A stretch of 64,000 nt of DNA from Kibdelosporangium banguiense (lineage in GTDB: Bacteria > Actinomycetota > Actinomycetes > Mycobacteriales > Pseudonocardiaceae), in contig NZ_JAGINW010000001.1 of the NCBI RefSeq assembly GCF_017876405.1, positions 9,623,203 through 9,687,202 of the forward strand. Direction: 5' to 3'. Every line of letters begins with the position of its first letter. The stretch's first letter is position 1. The notes beneath the pieces were generated by a model, which saw only the letters and a program-made list of their open reading frames with translations, was not told where the DNA came from and did no database searches. This document shows, in pieces, positions 7,447 through 17,400 of this stretch. Position numbers and translations under genes: made by a program.

Positions 7447-10400
7447 CACTCGTTCACCGCCAGTAGCCGAGCCACCAACGGCCCTAGTACCGCAATCGAC
7501 TGTCGCCCCAGCATGTCCAGGTGCCGGGCGGGGACCTCGGCAGTCACCATCCGGCCACCCACGTAGGGCGTCCACCGATCGGCGAAGCGTCCATCAGGTT
7601 TCTCGTCCCCGGTCGCCTCGACGAAATGCACGTCACCGTCGAACACTGTCGGAGTGGACATTTCAAGCAGCCGTACGTTGTTCTCGGTCACTCGCACGAC
7701 CGACGCCAGCTCGGCCGCATCGAGCTCGGCGAGCAGACTTCCGTGCTCATGCAGCAGTTCCCGCACACGCGACATGGGCAGCGGGCCGGCGCCGGGTTCG
7801 GCGTCGAACGCGCCGATCCCGTCACAGGCCAGCTCGAGGAAGTCCCGTTGCGTCCACTCCGGACGATCGGCGGCGCTCTTGCCCGGGAACGAGTCGAGCA
7901 TGATCAACCGGTCGACCTGGTGGCCCGATCGTCGCAGCCGGGCGGCGATCTCATAGGCGACGTTGCCGCCGAACGACCACCCCAGCAGCGTGTACGGCCC
8001 AGCCGGCTGGACGCGGCTGATCCGCGCCCGATAGTCGTCGGCGATCTCATCGATGCCGGCGGGCAACGAGCCGGCCGAGCCGAGCCCGATGGCCTGCAGA
8101 CCGTAGATCGGCAGGTCGTTGGGCAGATAACGAACAAGTGCCGAATAGCACCAGCTCATACCGTTCGCAGGCGGTACGCAGAACAGCGGGGCCCGTGTTC
8201 CGCCCGACCGCAGTGCGAGAACGGGATCGAATGTCCGCACAGTCGCGGTACCCAGTCCAGCGGCCAGCCCAGCCACCGTCGGCGTGGCGAACAGGTCCCG
8301 GACTGAAACGGTGACGCCGAGCGCGGACCGGATCCGGCTCAGCAATGTCGTCGCGAGCAACGAGTGTCCGCCGAGTTCGAAGAACCCGTCGTCCACACCG
8401 ACCTGGTCGATCCCGAGCACCTCGGCGAACAGGCCGCACAGCACCTCTTCGCGAACCGATCGCGGGCGCCGTCCCCTGCCACCGGTGACCTCCGCGGCGG
8501 GCAGCGCCGCGCGGTCGAGCTTTCCGTTGGGTGTCGCAGGGAACAAGTCAAGGTGGACGAACGCCGACGGCACCATGTAGCCCGGCAGGCTCCGCATCGC
8601 CGCGTCCCGCAACGCGTCGACATCCACCTGGCCGTCCGTGGTGTAGTAGGCAACCAACCGCTTGTCTCCTGGACGGTCCTCTCGCAGCAACACGGTCACC
8701 CTGCGCACGTCCGGCACGGCAGTCAGAACTTGTTCGATCTCACCGAGTTCCACCCGGAAACCACGGATCTTCACCTGGGTGTCGGCCCGGCCGATGAAAT
8801 CCAGTTCACCTGTGCGGCTCCAGCGGACCAGGTCACCCGTTCGATACATCCGCGTTCCCGGGGCCCCGAAGGGGTTTGCCACAAAACGCTCGGCCGTGAG
8901 GCCGGGGCGACCCGCGTATCCGCGCGCCAATCCCTCCCGCGAGATGTACAGCTCCCCTGGAACTCCGACTGGGACCGGTCGCAGTCGCGTGTCAAGTACA
9001 AGGGCTTGAACACCAGGCAGGGGCCGCCCGATAGTGGGCTGTTCACCGTCGCCGGCCGTTATGGCGGCCGCGGTCGACCACACCAGTGCTTCTGTGGGTC
9101 CATAGAGGTTGGTCACCGACAGCGCGTTCGCGCACAGGCTGGCAGCGAGATCGGCGGACAACGGTTCGGCACCGACAAAGACCCGTACACCTGCCAGCGC
9201 CTCGGGTGCCTCGGCGACCACCGACTGCAGCGAAGTCGGCGTTGCCTGCAGCACAGTGGCTGAGGTGGTACGCAACAGGTTGGCCAGTTCCCGGGGGTCG
9301 ACGACTGTCTCACGGTCGGCTAGCACGACCGTGGCGCCGTCCGCCAATGGGCTGAGCAGTTCGGTGAAGGACATGTCGAACGCCGCGGTGGTGATCGCCA
9401 GTACCCGGTCGGCCGCGGTCAGCGAGAGCGTTTCGCGGAACCGCACTACGAAGTCGGCGAAGGCGTCATGCGAGACCACCACGCCCTTGGGCCGGCCAGT
9501 GGATCCAGACGTGTAGACAACATATGCGGCTGCCGCACCGGGAAAAGCAGCCTTCCGCACGAATGGCGCCGCGGACTGCTCGCCGACGAGGACCACAGGC
9601 ACATCCAGAGAGCCGGCCAGCTCCGGTGTCGTCAACACCGCCAACGCTGACGCACGGCCCAGCATGAACTCGATTCGTTCAGCGGGCAGATGGGGGTCGA
9701 TCGGCAGGAACGCCGCGCCCGTCTTCATCACCGCGAGAATCGCCGCGATCAGTGCGGCACTGCGGGGCAGAAGGACCGCGATCAACCGCTCCGGCCCAGC
9801 TCCGTCATTGATGAGCCGCTGTGCCAGGCGGTCGGACCAGACATCGAGTTCCGCGTAGGTCAATTCCCGGTCCGGCGCCACCACAGCGACGGCGTCACTG
9901 GTCCGCTGGGCCTGTTCGGTGAACATCCCCACGAACGTCCTGCCGGACATCCCGCCCGCGCAACCGCTCCACTCGGTGAGCAGCCGGTGTTCCTCGTCCG
10001 GCGACAGGATCGGCACCGCACCGATCGTGCGGTCCGGATCGGCCACGACCTGCGCCAGCATCTGGACCAGCCGCCGAGCCATCAGTTCTGCCGTCGGCTC
10101 GTCGAACAGATCGACGGCGTACTCCAGCGTCCCCAGGATCCCGTCGGGAGCACCGGATGCCGACCGCTGTTCGGTCAGGTCCAGCAGCAGGTCGAACTTG
10201 GCGTCGCCGGTCTCCAAGTCCTCGTAGGTGACCTCCAGGCCAGGAAATCGCGGGATGTCCCGGTCGTCGGTGTGGAACGAAAGCATCACCTGGAACAGTG
10301 GATGCCTTGACGTCGAACGCACCGGATTGAGCTGCTCGACGACACGCTCGAAAGGCGCATCCTGGTTGGCGAACGCCGCGAGGTCGGTGTCCCGGACGCG

Positions 10401-13400
10401 TTCGACCAGCTCGCGGAACGTCGGATCCATCGACGTGTCGGTCCGCAACACAAGGGTGTTCACGAAGAACCCGACGATGTCCTCCACCGCGTGCTCGGTG
10501 CGCCCGGAAACCGGGGTGCCGATGGGGATGTCGGTTCCCGCACCCAGCCGGGTCAACAGCGCCGCCCAGCCCGCCTGCACCACCATGAACAGCGTGGAAT
10601 TCAGCTCCAGGGCCAAATCTGCCAGTCGCCTGTGCTCCTCCGGCGGGATCCGGAAGGCAACCTCGGCAGCTCGGCCGGAGGCCACCGCCGGTCGCCGCCG
10701 GTCGGTGGGCAGTTCGAGCTGATCGGGCAGGCCGGCCAGGGCAGACTGCCAGAACCGCAGTGGTTCGGCGTTGCCGTCCAGCATCTCCCGCTGCCAGATC
10801 GTGTAATCCGAATAGCGAACCGGTAGCGGCGTCCACTCGGGCGCGCGTCCGGAAAGCCTTGCTGTGTAGGCCTTCGCGAGATCACGCCACAGCACGCCGA
10901 ACGACCACTCATCGCCCGCGATGTGGTGCACGAGCACCAGGAGCACGTACTCGTCAGGCGCCACGGAGAACAGCCGCATCCATAGGGGAACTTCGTTGGC
11001 GAGGTCGAAGGCGTACCTCGCTTCCTGTGCCAGCGCATCAGACAGCCCGCTGGGCTCGCAGGCGACTTCGCCCCACTGTGCCATCGCCGCGTCCACGTCG
11101 ACGAGCTGCTGTCCCGGAACACCGTCCATCGCCGGGAAGACGGTTCGCAACGCCTCCTGCCGCTCGACCACATCGGCCATCGCGCTGCGCAGCGCCTGAA
11201 CGTCGAGCTCGCCGGAAAGCCGTACCGCGATGGGAATGTTGTAGCTCGCGCTCGGCCCCTCGAATTCGGACAGGAACCACAACCGCTGCTGCGCGAAGGA
11301 CAACGGAACACGGTCCGGCAAGTCCCGTGCCCGAAGCACTGGACGGTCGGTTTCCTTCAGCTGCTGCGCCAGACCGGCGACGGTCGGCGTCTCGAACAGG
11401 CTGCGAATGGTCAGTTCCACGCCGAGCGCCGAGCGCACCCGGCTGATCAACCGCGTGGCGAGCAGGGAATGCCCGCCCCGCGCGAAGAAGTCGTCATCGA
11501 TGCTGACCTCGTCGCAGCCGAGCAGCCCGGCGAACAAGCCGCACAGGATCTCCTCACGCGGGTTTCGCGGGCGTCTTCCAACATCCACTGTGGACTCAGG
11601 CGAGGGCAGCGCCGCACGGTCCAGCTTCCCGTTGCGTGTCAGGGGGAACTGGTCGAGAACCACGATCTGCGAGGGGACCATGTAGGCCGGAACTGCGGCA
11701 GCGATGAACGTCCGCAGATCTGCTGGTTCCAGGTGCAGGCCGGGGTCCGGTTGCACGTAACCGACCAACTGCTTGACGCCAGTGCGGTCTGCCCGCGCCA
11801 GCACTGCCGCGCGGGCGACGCCGGCATGCCGCGCCAAGGCGGTCTCGATCTCACCGAGTTCGACCCGGAAGCCACGGACCTTGACCTGCGCGTCGGCCCG
11901 GCCCACGAACTCCAACCGACCGTCCGGGGTCCATCGGGCGAGGTCACCTGTCCGGTACATCCGCTCGCCGGGATCGCCGAACGGATTCGGCACGAACCGT
12001 TCCGCCGACAACGCGGCACGCCCCAGGTACCCGCGGGCCAAGCGGCCGGAGACATAGAGTTCGCCGGCCACCCCGGCCGGAAGCACCTGCAACCTGGCGT
12101 CCAGGACGTAAACCTTGACGTTGTCCATCGGCGCACCGACCGGCACACGCACCGATCCGCCGTAGGGCGTGGTGATGTCGGACTGTGTCACTTGGACAGT
12201 CGTCTCGGTCGGACCGTAGGCATATCGCACGGTGATTCCCGGATTGTGCGTCAGCACGCGGTCCACCGCGCTCGACGCCACCACATCGCCACCGGTCATG
12301 ACCAGGCGCAACGGGCCAAGGCACGCCGGCGCCTCCTCGGCGACCACGTGAAAGAGCCCGGCTGACAAGGAGACCGCGGTGATGCCCTCATCAGCGATCA
12401 GCCGTGCCAGCGTGTCGATCTCGAGCTTCGACTCCGGCGCCACCACGGTCCGGCCCCCGCGCAACAAGGGCACCCAGATCTCGTACGTCGACACATCGAA
12501 CGCGTACGGCGCCACCATGAGCACCCGCTGATGCGCGTCGCCGTCCCAGCTCCGGTCGCGGACGAGATCGAGGATCGCCCGATGCGTGATGGTCACCCCC
12601 TTGGGGCGGCCTGTGGAGCCAGAGGTGTACATGACATAGGCCAGTTGATCCGGATACCCGGCGACATCAGGCGCTGTCGTCGGCTGGGCAGCCAGTTCCG
12701 GGTCCGCGTCGACGACCAGCACGGTGTCGCAGCGAGGCCGATCCGACGTCGCCTCGTCGGTGAGCAGGATCCGTGCGCCCGCGTCATCGACAGCGAACTG
12801 CTTGCGTGGCAGTGGATCCGTATCGTGCAAGGGAAGATAAGCGCCACCGGCCTTGATGATCGCGAGCAGCACCACGATCAGGTCAGCTGACCGTCGCATG
12901 AGGACAGCCACGGGTTGCTCACGCGCAACGCCGAGGCCCAGCAACCGATGGGCCATCCGGTTGGACCTGTCGTCCAGCTCGCGATAGCTCAGCTCGGACC
13001 CCTGCGCACGCAAAGCGACGGCGTCGGGCGTACGCGTCGCCTGTTCGGCAAAGCGCTCTTGAATGCTGCCTGTGACCGGTGTTCCCGTAGCGGTGTCGTT
13101 CCACTCCACCACGATGCGACGCAGTTCGGTGTCGTCCAGGATGTCCAGCTCGGAGAGTGTCGCCTCCGGGTTGTTCGCCGCCGCGGTCAGCAGCCGCACC
13201 AACGCGGCCGCCATGGTGTCGATCGTCGTGCGGTCGAACAGGGTGGTGCGGTAGTCCAGTCGGCCGGCAATCCCGGCGGACTGGCGTTCCTGGAGGTCGA
13301 AGTCCAGGTCGAACTTGGCCATCCCGGTCGCGTACGCCTTGGGGACGACTTTGGCACCGGCCAGTTCGAGCTCCGCCGGTGCCTCCTCCGAGTACGAGAA

Positions 13401-14450
13401 CACGATCTGGAACAGGGGTGATCCCATCCGTGTCCGAGCCGGGTTGACCGCTTCGACGACCTTCTCGAACGGGACGTCCTGATGGGCGAACCCGGCGAGC
13501 GTCACCTCGCGTGCCCGCCGGACGAGTTCGGCGAATGTCGGATCACCGGCCGTGCTGGTACGCAGTACCAGTGTGTTGGTGAAGTACCCCGCCAGATCGT
13601 CGAGGGCTTCGTCGGTACGGCCGGATACCACGGTGCCCAGCGGTAGATCTGTTCCGCCGCCGAGGCGGGTCGCGAGCGCCGCGAGCGCGGCTTGGACGAT
13701 CATGAACATCGTGGCCCCGCTGCGCTGGGCCAGCTCCGACAGCCGGCGATGGACCTCGGCGTCGAGGGAGAAGGTCACGCAGTCGCTGGTGTCAGCCGCA
13801 CCGGCCGCTGCCGTGTGGTCCGTGGGCAGCCCCAGATCGCTGGGCAGGTCGGCCAGCTGTGTGCGCCAGTACGCGAGCTGCCGGGAGATCACACTGTCCG
13901 GATCGGACTCTTCGCCCAACAGCTCTCGCTGCCACAACGTGTAGTCCGCGTACTGCACCGGCAGTTCTGGCCAGTCAGGCACGGTGCCGCCGGCCCTGGC
14001 CGCGTACGCACGGCTCAGGTCACGGCACAGGACCTCCTCCGACCAGCCGTCACCGGCGATGTGATGCACCACGAGGACCAGGACCTGGTCACCGGCGTCG
14101 GAGGTCAGCAGCTCGGCTCGGATCGGGATATCCGTGCGAAGATCGAACGGCCGCATCACGATGTCCTGAACCCTGCTGTGCATCTCGGCGGCGTCGACGT
14201 GTGAGGTCGTCAGCACGGGACCCAAATCGGCCGCACGGATCACCTTCTGGTGCGGTTGCCCATCGGTCTCGGGGAAGACCGTCCGCAGGCTCTCGTGCCG
14301 GACAACCAGGTCACAGGTCGCGTCCGCCAGGGCTTGGCCGGCGAGGTCACCGGAAATGTGCCACACCAAGGGTATATGGTACGCGGAGTCGTCGCGGTCC
14401 ACCTGGTGGAGAAACCACAGTCCACGTTGTGCGAACGACAACGGAATCAT
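7446..14450 (-). CDS. NRPS-2: modules 4 and 5 with thioesterase (C-A-T-C-A-T-TE)
   Basis: This 2334-aa enzyme has, by approximate residue, C4 1-430, A4 455-930, T4 955-1030, C5 1045-1470, A5 1500-1970, T5 2000-2070 and TE 2090-2334. C4 has a normal HHIAGDG active-site motif. C5 has HHIAGDE, with the usual final Gly replaced by Glu, but keeps the catalytic His. Both A domains have the YTSGSTGRPKG loop, and both T domains have GGHSLL. The TE has the nucleophile GWSFGG. By manual alignment to GrsA the ten-residue codes are DVYSMGAVQK (A4, no confident match) and DMTQFGLVWK (A5, nearest to Gly-type DILQLGLIWK, low confidence). There are no epimerisation or methyltransferase domains. ATG 14450 overlaps the NRPS-1 stop (ATGA) behind an AAGGAGAA ribosome site. 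Confidence 0.95.
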   Translation of the reverse strand: MIPLSFAQRGLWFLHQVDRDDSAYHIPLVWHISGDLAGQALADATCDLVVRHESLRTVFPETDGQPHQKVIRAADLGPVLTTSHVDAAEMHSRVQDIVMRPFDLRTDIPIRAELLTSDAGDQVLVLVVHHIAGDGWSEEVLCRDLSRAYAARAGGTVPDWPELPVQYADYTLWQRELLGEESDPDSVISRQLAYWRTQLADLPSDLGLPTDHTAAAGAADTSDCVTFSLDAEVHRRLSELAQRSGATMFMIVQAALAALATRLGGGTDLPLGTVVSGRTDEALDDLAGYFTNTLVLRTSTAGDPTFAELVRRAREVTLAGFAHQDVPFEKVVEAVNPARTRMGSPLFQIVFSYSEEAPAELELAGAKVVPKAYATGMAKFDLDFDLQERQSAGIAGRLDYRTTLFDRTTIDTMAAALVRLLTAAANNPEATLSELDILDDTELRRIVVEWNDTATGTPVTGSIQERFAEQATRTPDAVALRAQGSELSYRELDDRSNRMAHRLLGLGVAREQPVAVLMRRSADLIVVLLAIIKAGGAYLPLHDTDPLPRKQFAVDDAGARILLTDEATSDRPRCDTVLVVDADPELAAQPTTAPDVAGYPDQLAYVMYTSGSTGRPKGVTITHRAILDLVRDRSWDGDAHQRVLMVAPYAFDVSTYEIWVPLLRGGRTVVAPESKLEIDTLARLIADEGITAVSLSAGLFHVVAEEAPACLGPLRLVMTGGDVVASSAVDRVLTHNPGITVRYAYGPTETTVQVTQSDITTPYGGSVRVPVGAPMDNVKVYVLDARLQVLPAGVAGELYVSGRLARGYLGRAALSAERFVPNPFGDPGERMYRTGDLARWTPDGRLEFVGRADAQVKVRGFRVELGEIETALARHAGVARAAVLARADRTGVKQLVGYVQPDPGLHLEPADLRTFIAAAVPAYMVPSQIVVLDQFPLTRNGKLDRAALPSPESTVDVGRRPRNPREEILCGLFAGLLGCDEVSIDDDFFARGGHSLLATRLISRVRSALGVELTIRSLFETPTVAGLAQQLKETDRPVLRARDLPDRVPLSFAQQRLWFLSEFEGPSASYNIPIAVRLSGELDVQALRSAMADVVERQEALRTVFPAMDGVPGQQLVDVDAAMAQWGEVACEPSGLSDALAQEARYAFDLANEVPLWMRLFSVAPDEYVLLVLVHHIAGDEWSFGVLWRDLAKAYTARLSGRAPEWTPLPVRYSDYTIWQREMLDGNAEPLRFWQSALAGLPDQLELPTDRRRPAVASGRAAEVAFRIPPEEHRRLADLALELNSTLFMVVQAGWAALLTRLGAGTDIPIGTPVSGRTEHAVEDIVGFFVNTLVLRTDTSMDPTFRELVERVRDTDLAAFANQDAPFERVVEQLNPVRSTSRHPLFQVMLSFHTDDRDIPRFPGLEVTYEDLETGDAKFDLLLDLTEQRSASGAPDGILGTLEYAVDLFDEPTAELMARRLVQMLAQVVADPDRTIGAVPILSPDEEHRLLTEWSGCAGGMSGRTFVGMFTEQAQRTSDAVAVVAPDRELTYAELDVWSDRLAQRLINDGAGPERLIAVLLPRSAALIAAILAVMKTGAAFLPIDPHLPAERIEFMLGRASALAVLTTPELAGSLDVPVVLVGEQSAAPFVRKAAFPGAAAAYVVYTSGSTGRPKGVVVSHDAFADFVVRFRETLSLTAADRVLAITTAAFDMSFTELLSPLADGATVVLADRETVVDPRELANLLRTTSATVLQATPTSLQSVVAEAPEALAGVRVFVGAEPLSADLAASLCANALSVTNLYGPTEALVWSTAAAITAGDGEQPTIGRPLPGVQALVLDTRLRPVPVGVPGELYISREGLARGYAGRPGLTAERFVANPFGAPGTRMYRTGDLVRWSRTGELDFIGRADTQVKIRGFRVELGEIEQVLTAVPDVRRVTVLLREDRPGDKRLVAYYTTDGQVDVDALRDAAMRSLPGYMVPSAFVHLDLFPATPNGKLDRAALPAAEVTGGRGRRPRSVREEVLCGLFAEVLGIDQVGVDDGFFELGGHSLLATTLLSRIRSALGVTVSVRDLFATPTVAGLAAGLGTATVRTFDPVLALRSGGTRAPLFCVPPANGMSWCYSALVRYLPNDLPIYGLQAIGLGSAGSLPAGIDEIADDYRARISRVQPAGPYTLLGWSFGGNVAYEIAARLRRSGHQVDRLIMLDSFPGKSAADRPEWTQRDFLELACDGIGAFDAEPGAGPLPMSRVRELLHEHGSLLAELDAAELASVVRVTENNVRLLEMSTPTVFDGDVHFVEATGDEKPDGRFADRWTPYVGGRMVTAEVPARHLDMLGRQSIAVLGPLVARLLAVNE

Positions 14451-17400
14451 ACGAGTTCTCCTTCGGATGTCCTGCGACGCAGCAACGGCCGGGCTGGACG
14501 TGCGGAAGCGTCAAGGGACACCAGCAGTTCGGCGACGGTCGGTGTGTCGAACAGGTCACGCATCGACGCCTCGGCGCCCAGCACCGACCGGATCTTGCTC
14601 AGCAGCTTGGTCGCCAGCAGGGAATGCCCACCCAGTTCGAAGAAACCGTCGTCGATGCCGACACTGTCCACACCGAGCACCTCGGCGAACAACCCGCACA
14701 ACTGTTCCTCGCGTGGTGTTCTGGGCGTACGTCCCACCCGCACGGTGAACTCCGGCGCAGGCAACGCCGAGCGATCGACTTTCTCGTTGGCTGTCAATGC
14801 AAACGCATCGAGCCGCACGAAAGCGGACGGAACCATGTACCCCGGCAGGCTCTTCGCCGCGACGGCCCGCAGTTGCGCCTCGTCAATCGGCTCCGTGGCG
14901 ACGTAGTACGCCACCAGTCGCTTGTCACCGGGCCGGTCCTCCCGCACGATCACCACGACCTGACCGACGCCGGGCGCCGTTGCGACGACCTGCTCGATCT
15001 CCCCCGGTTCGATCCGGAAGCCCCGGATCTTGACCTGGTTGTCCGCCCTGCCCAGGAACTCCAGCTCACCACCGGTGTTCCAGCGGCCCAGGTCACCGGT
15101 CCGGTACATCCGCTCACCCGGGCCACCAAAAGGATTCGCCACGAATCGTTCGGCGGTCAGGTCCGGCCGATCCGCGTATCCTCGCGCGAGTCCCGCGCCC
15201 GCGACGTACAGTTCGCCCGCCACCCCCGTCGGAACCACGCGCAGCCAGTTGTCCAGGACGTAGACCTGGGTGTTCACCAGCGGATCGCCGATCGGTGCGT
15301 GTCCGCCGCGCGCGACGTCCTCGCGGCGGATCACTGAGATCGACACGTCGTCGGAACACTCCGCCGGACCGTACACATTGACCAGCGGGACACCCGGCAT
15401 CTTCGCCAGCCAGCGGGTGAGCAGCTCGGGCGGGAGCTCCTCGCCGTGGACGAGCATCCATCGCAGGCCCTTGAGCTGGTCGGTCCGATGACGTTCGGTG
15501 TCGAGCAGGTCGAGAATCGCGCGCAGCAGGGTCGGGACGATCTGCAGAATCGTGATGCCGTTGTGCGCCACACTGTCGAGCATCGCCACCGGGTCGCGGG
15601 ACTTGTCCTCGTCGATGATGTGGACCCGGCCGCCGGCCGCGAGCATCGTGAGGGTCTGCCAGATCGACACGTCGAACGTCAGCGGCGCGTTGAAGGCCAT
15701 CGTGTCGCGTTCGTCCAGCCCGTACAGGTCGATCACCGCGTGCAGATGGTTGGCCAGACCGCGGTGTGGCACGAGAACGCCCTTGGGGCGGCCGGTGGAT
15801 CCGGACGTGAACACCACGTACGCCAGCTGGTCCCGGTGCTCCTCGGCACCCGTCGTCGGCCGGTCGAAATCCTTCGTGCTGTGCAAGCTGAGCACTTCGA
15901 CGTCACCCTCGGCCGCGATCTGCTTCGCACGGTCCAGCAGATCCGGCGCGGCGATGAGCTGCCGTACCCCGCTGGCCTGCAACATCTGCGCGGCCCTCGG
16001 TATCGGAGTGCCCGCGTCCAGCGGCATGTAGCCGCTTCCAGCGCCGAGCACGCCCAGCACGGCCGCCACGTACCACGGGCTGCGATCGGACAGGATCGCC
16101 ACGGCATCGTCAGGACCGGCACCGGCCGCGGCCAGCATCCGGGAAACGTGATTGGCCTGCCCGGCAAGGTCTCGATACGTGACGTCCCCACGAACATCGG
16201 ACACGGCAATCATGTCCGGCCGCTCTTCGGCCACGCGGCGCACCTGTGCGGGAACGTTCAGGGGCTCTTCGGCGACTTCCCGCCCGTTCCACTCCACCAG
16301 CTGGCGACGGCGTTCGTCCGCGGCGAGCAGGTCGGCTCGCGCCACGCGGTGTTCCGGATCGTTCGTCACGATCTCAAGCAGCCGCACCAGCCGGTCACCG
16401 ATCGCCGCCACAGCGCCGCGGTCGAACAGGTCGGTGGCGTACTCAAGGACAGTCCACAGCCCTGCGGGCTTGCCGTTGTCGTCGCGTCGGGCCTCGAAGT
16501 CCACCGAGAGGTCGAACTTGGCGGTGTCGACCGGATCCGGCCGCGCTTCACAGCGGACGCCGCTCAGCCGCAGCCGTTCGGCATGGAAGCCGTCGTCCAG
16601 CGCGATCAGCACCTGGAACAGCGGGTGATAGCTCATCGACCGCTGCGGGTTGAGGACCTCGACGAGTCGCTCGAACGGGATGTCCTGGTGTGCGTACGCT
16701 TCCAGGCTCGTCGTGCGCACGCGGTCCAGCAGTTCACGGAAGGTCGGGTCGCCGGACGTGTCCGTCCTGAGCACGACGGTATTGACGAAGAAACCGACCA
16801 GTTCATCGAGTGCCTCGTCGGTCCGCCCGGTAACGAGCGTGCCGATCGGCACGTCCTCGCCCGCGCCGGAAACCGTGAGCACGACAGCGAAAGCAGCCTG
16901 CAGGACCATGACGAGCGTGCAGTCCTGCGAAGCCGCGAGGCGCATGACCCGGTCGTGGAGCTCAGCCGGGATCATGAAGTCGACGGTGGCCCCGCGATAG
17001 CTCGCCACCGCGGGGCGGGGACGGTCCACCGGCAGGTCGACCTTGTCCGGGATCCCGTGCAGCTTCTGCCGCCAGTACTCGATCTGTTCGGCCAGGCGGC
17101 TGTCCGGATCGCTTTCATCGCCGAGCATGTCGCGTTGCCAGAGCCCGAAATCGGCGTACTGCACGGGCAGCGGCTGCCATGCCGGGACGTCACCGCGCCG
17201 CCGGGCCTCGTAGGCCTCGGACAGGTCGTTCAGCAGCGGTCCCATCGACCATCCATCGCTGGCGATGTGGTGTGCCACGATGACGAGGATTCCCTCGCTG
17301 TCACCGGTCGTCAGCAGCGCGGCACGCAGCGGGATGTCGGTTCGCAGGTCGAAGGCGCGGTCCGCGATCTCACGAACACGTGCGTCCACGTCGTCGCCCG

